From positions 1 through 34,837 of the forward strand of contig JAESQY010000141.1 in the NCBI GenBank assembly GCA_016764915.1: a stretch of 34,837 bases of DNA, in the 5' to 3' direction. This stretch comes from Aliivibrio sp. (GTDB lineage: Bacteria; Pseudomonadota; Gammaproteobacteria; Enterobacterales; Vibrionaceae). Both the position numbers and the translations under genes were made by a program. A model generated the notes under the pieces. The model saw only the letters and a program-made list of their open reading frames with translations. It did not search any database and was not told the origin of the DNA. Positions 34,710 through 34,837 of this stretch are shown here, piece after piece. Positions within the stretch are counted from its first letter, which is position 1; every line of letters starts with the position of its first letter.

Positions 34710-34837
34710 CGGCGTCTTTATGGCATTCATTTTACCGCGCCCTAATGAGATACAAATTGACGTCTTATCCTCCTATACAGACGCATGGTTTTGATAACCG
34801 CTGTCCCTACCAGGTTTTGAATAAGACAAACCGTTTA

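Overview
The window looks like chromosomal DNA from a marine gamma-proteobacterium, most likely a Vibrionaceae member. The reasons are an RlmF and a YaiL/DUF2058 protein that read like the enterobacterial and vibrio versions, two TRAP transporters with DctB/DctD-type regulators, an MCP with a dCache sensor, an MshA-like pilin fragment, moderate to low G+C, and Fur-box-like operators. No rRNA, tRNA, CRISPR array or complete insertion sequence was seen. A 132-bp sequence present at base 1 and, inverted, at 34578-34709 brackets almost the whole window. Because it starts exactly at base 1, the window may be a whole assembly contig that broke at repeats.

Layout. 207-3308: GNAT acetyltransferase, cupin protein, then a HipB/HipA toxin-antitoxin pair preceded by four regularly placed 22-bp operator-like palindromes. 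3677-9839: a GGDEF/EAL c-di-GMP protein with a degenerate GGDEF site, a Vat-like streptogramin acetyltransferase homologue, a YghU glutathione transferase, a small membrane protein, RlmF, and a pilin-like protein that lacks the prepilin peptidase site. 9884-16903: a DctB-type kinase (+) and a DctD-type sigma-54 activator (-) flank a TAXI binding protein and a fused TRAP permease; a near-perfect -24/-12 promoter sits before the TAXI gene. 17055-22948: YaiL-like protein, a chemoreceptor, and a complete DctP-DctQ-DctM transporter closed by a strong terminator.

23041-33025 is the most unusual part: a co-oriented seven-gene cluster between a Fur-type promoter and a strong terminator. It encodes an unrecognised exported 671-aa protein, a four-helix membrane cytochrome-b-like protein, an FTR1 iron permease, an FAD oxidoreductase of the HemY/UDP-galactopyranose-mutase-like group, a small exported helical protein, a GT-C-like polytopic membrane protein, and a 977-aa exported beta-propeller/hexaheme cytochrome c. 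A second Fur-like box precedes the cytochrome b gene. I infer an iron-repressed, heme-based redox iron-import system in which the propeller cytochrome and cytochrome b take the redox role that multicopper oxidases or FtrB/FtrD-type proteins play in known FTR1 systems. The glycan-type genes in it are unexpected.

33177-34837: an unrecognised lipoprotein, then a small genomic scar. Here a 65-bp nested palindrome is fused to the last codons of a lost gene whose stop overlaps the start of a GAD-like/DUF1851 (Tdi1-type) immunity-like gene, followed by the inverted terminal repeat.
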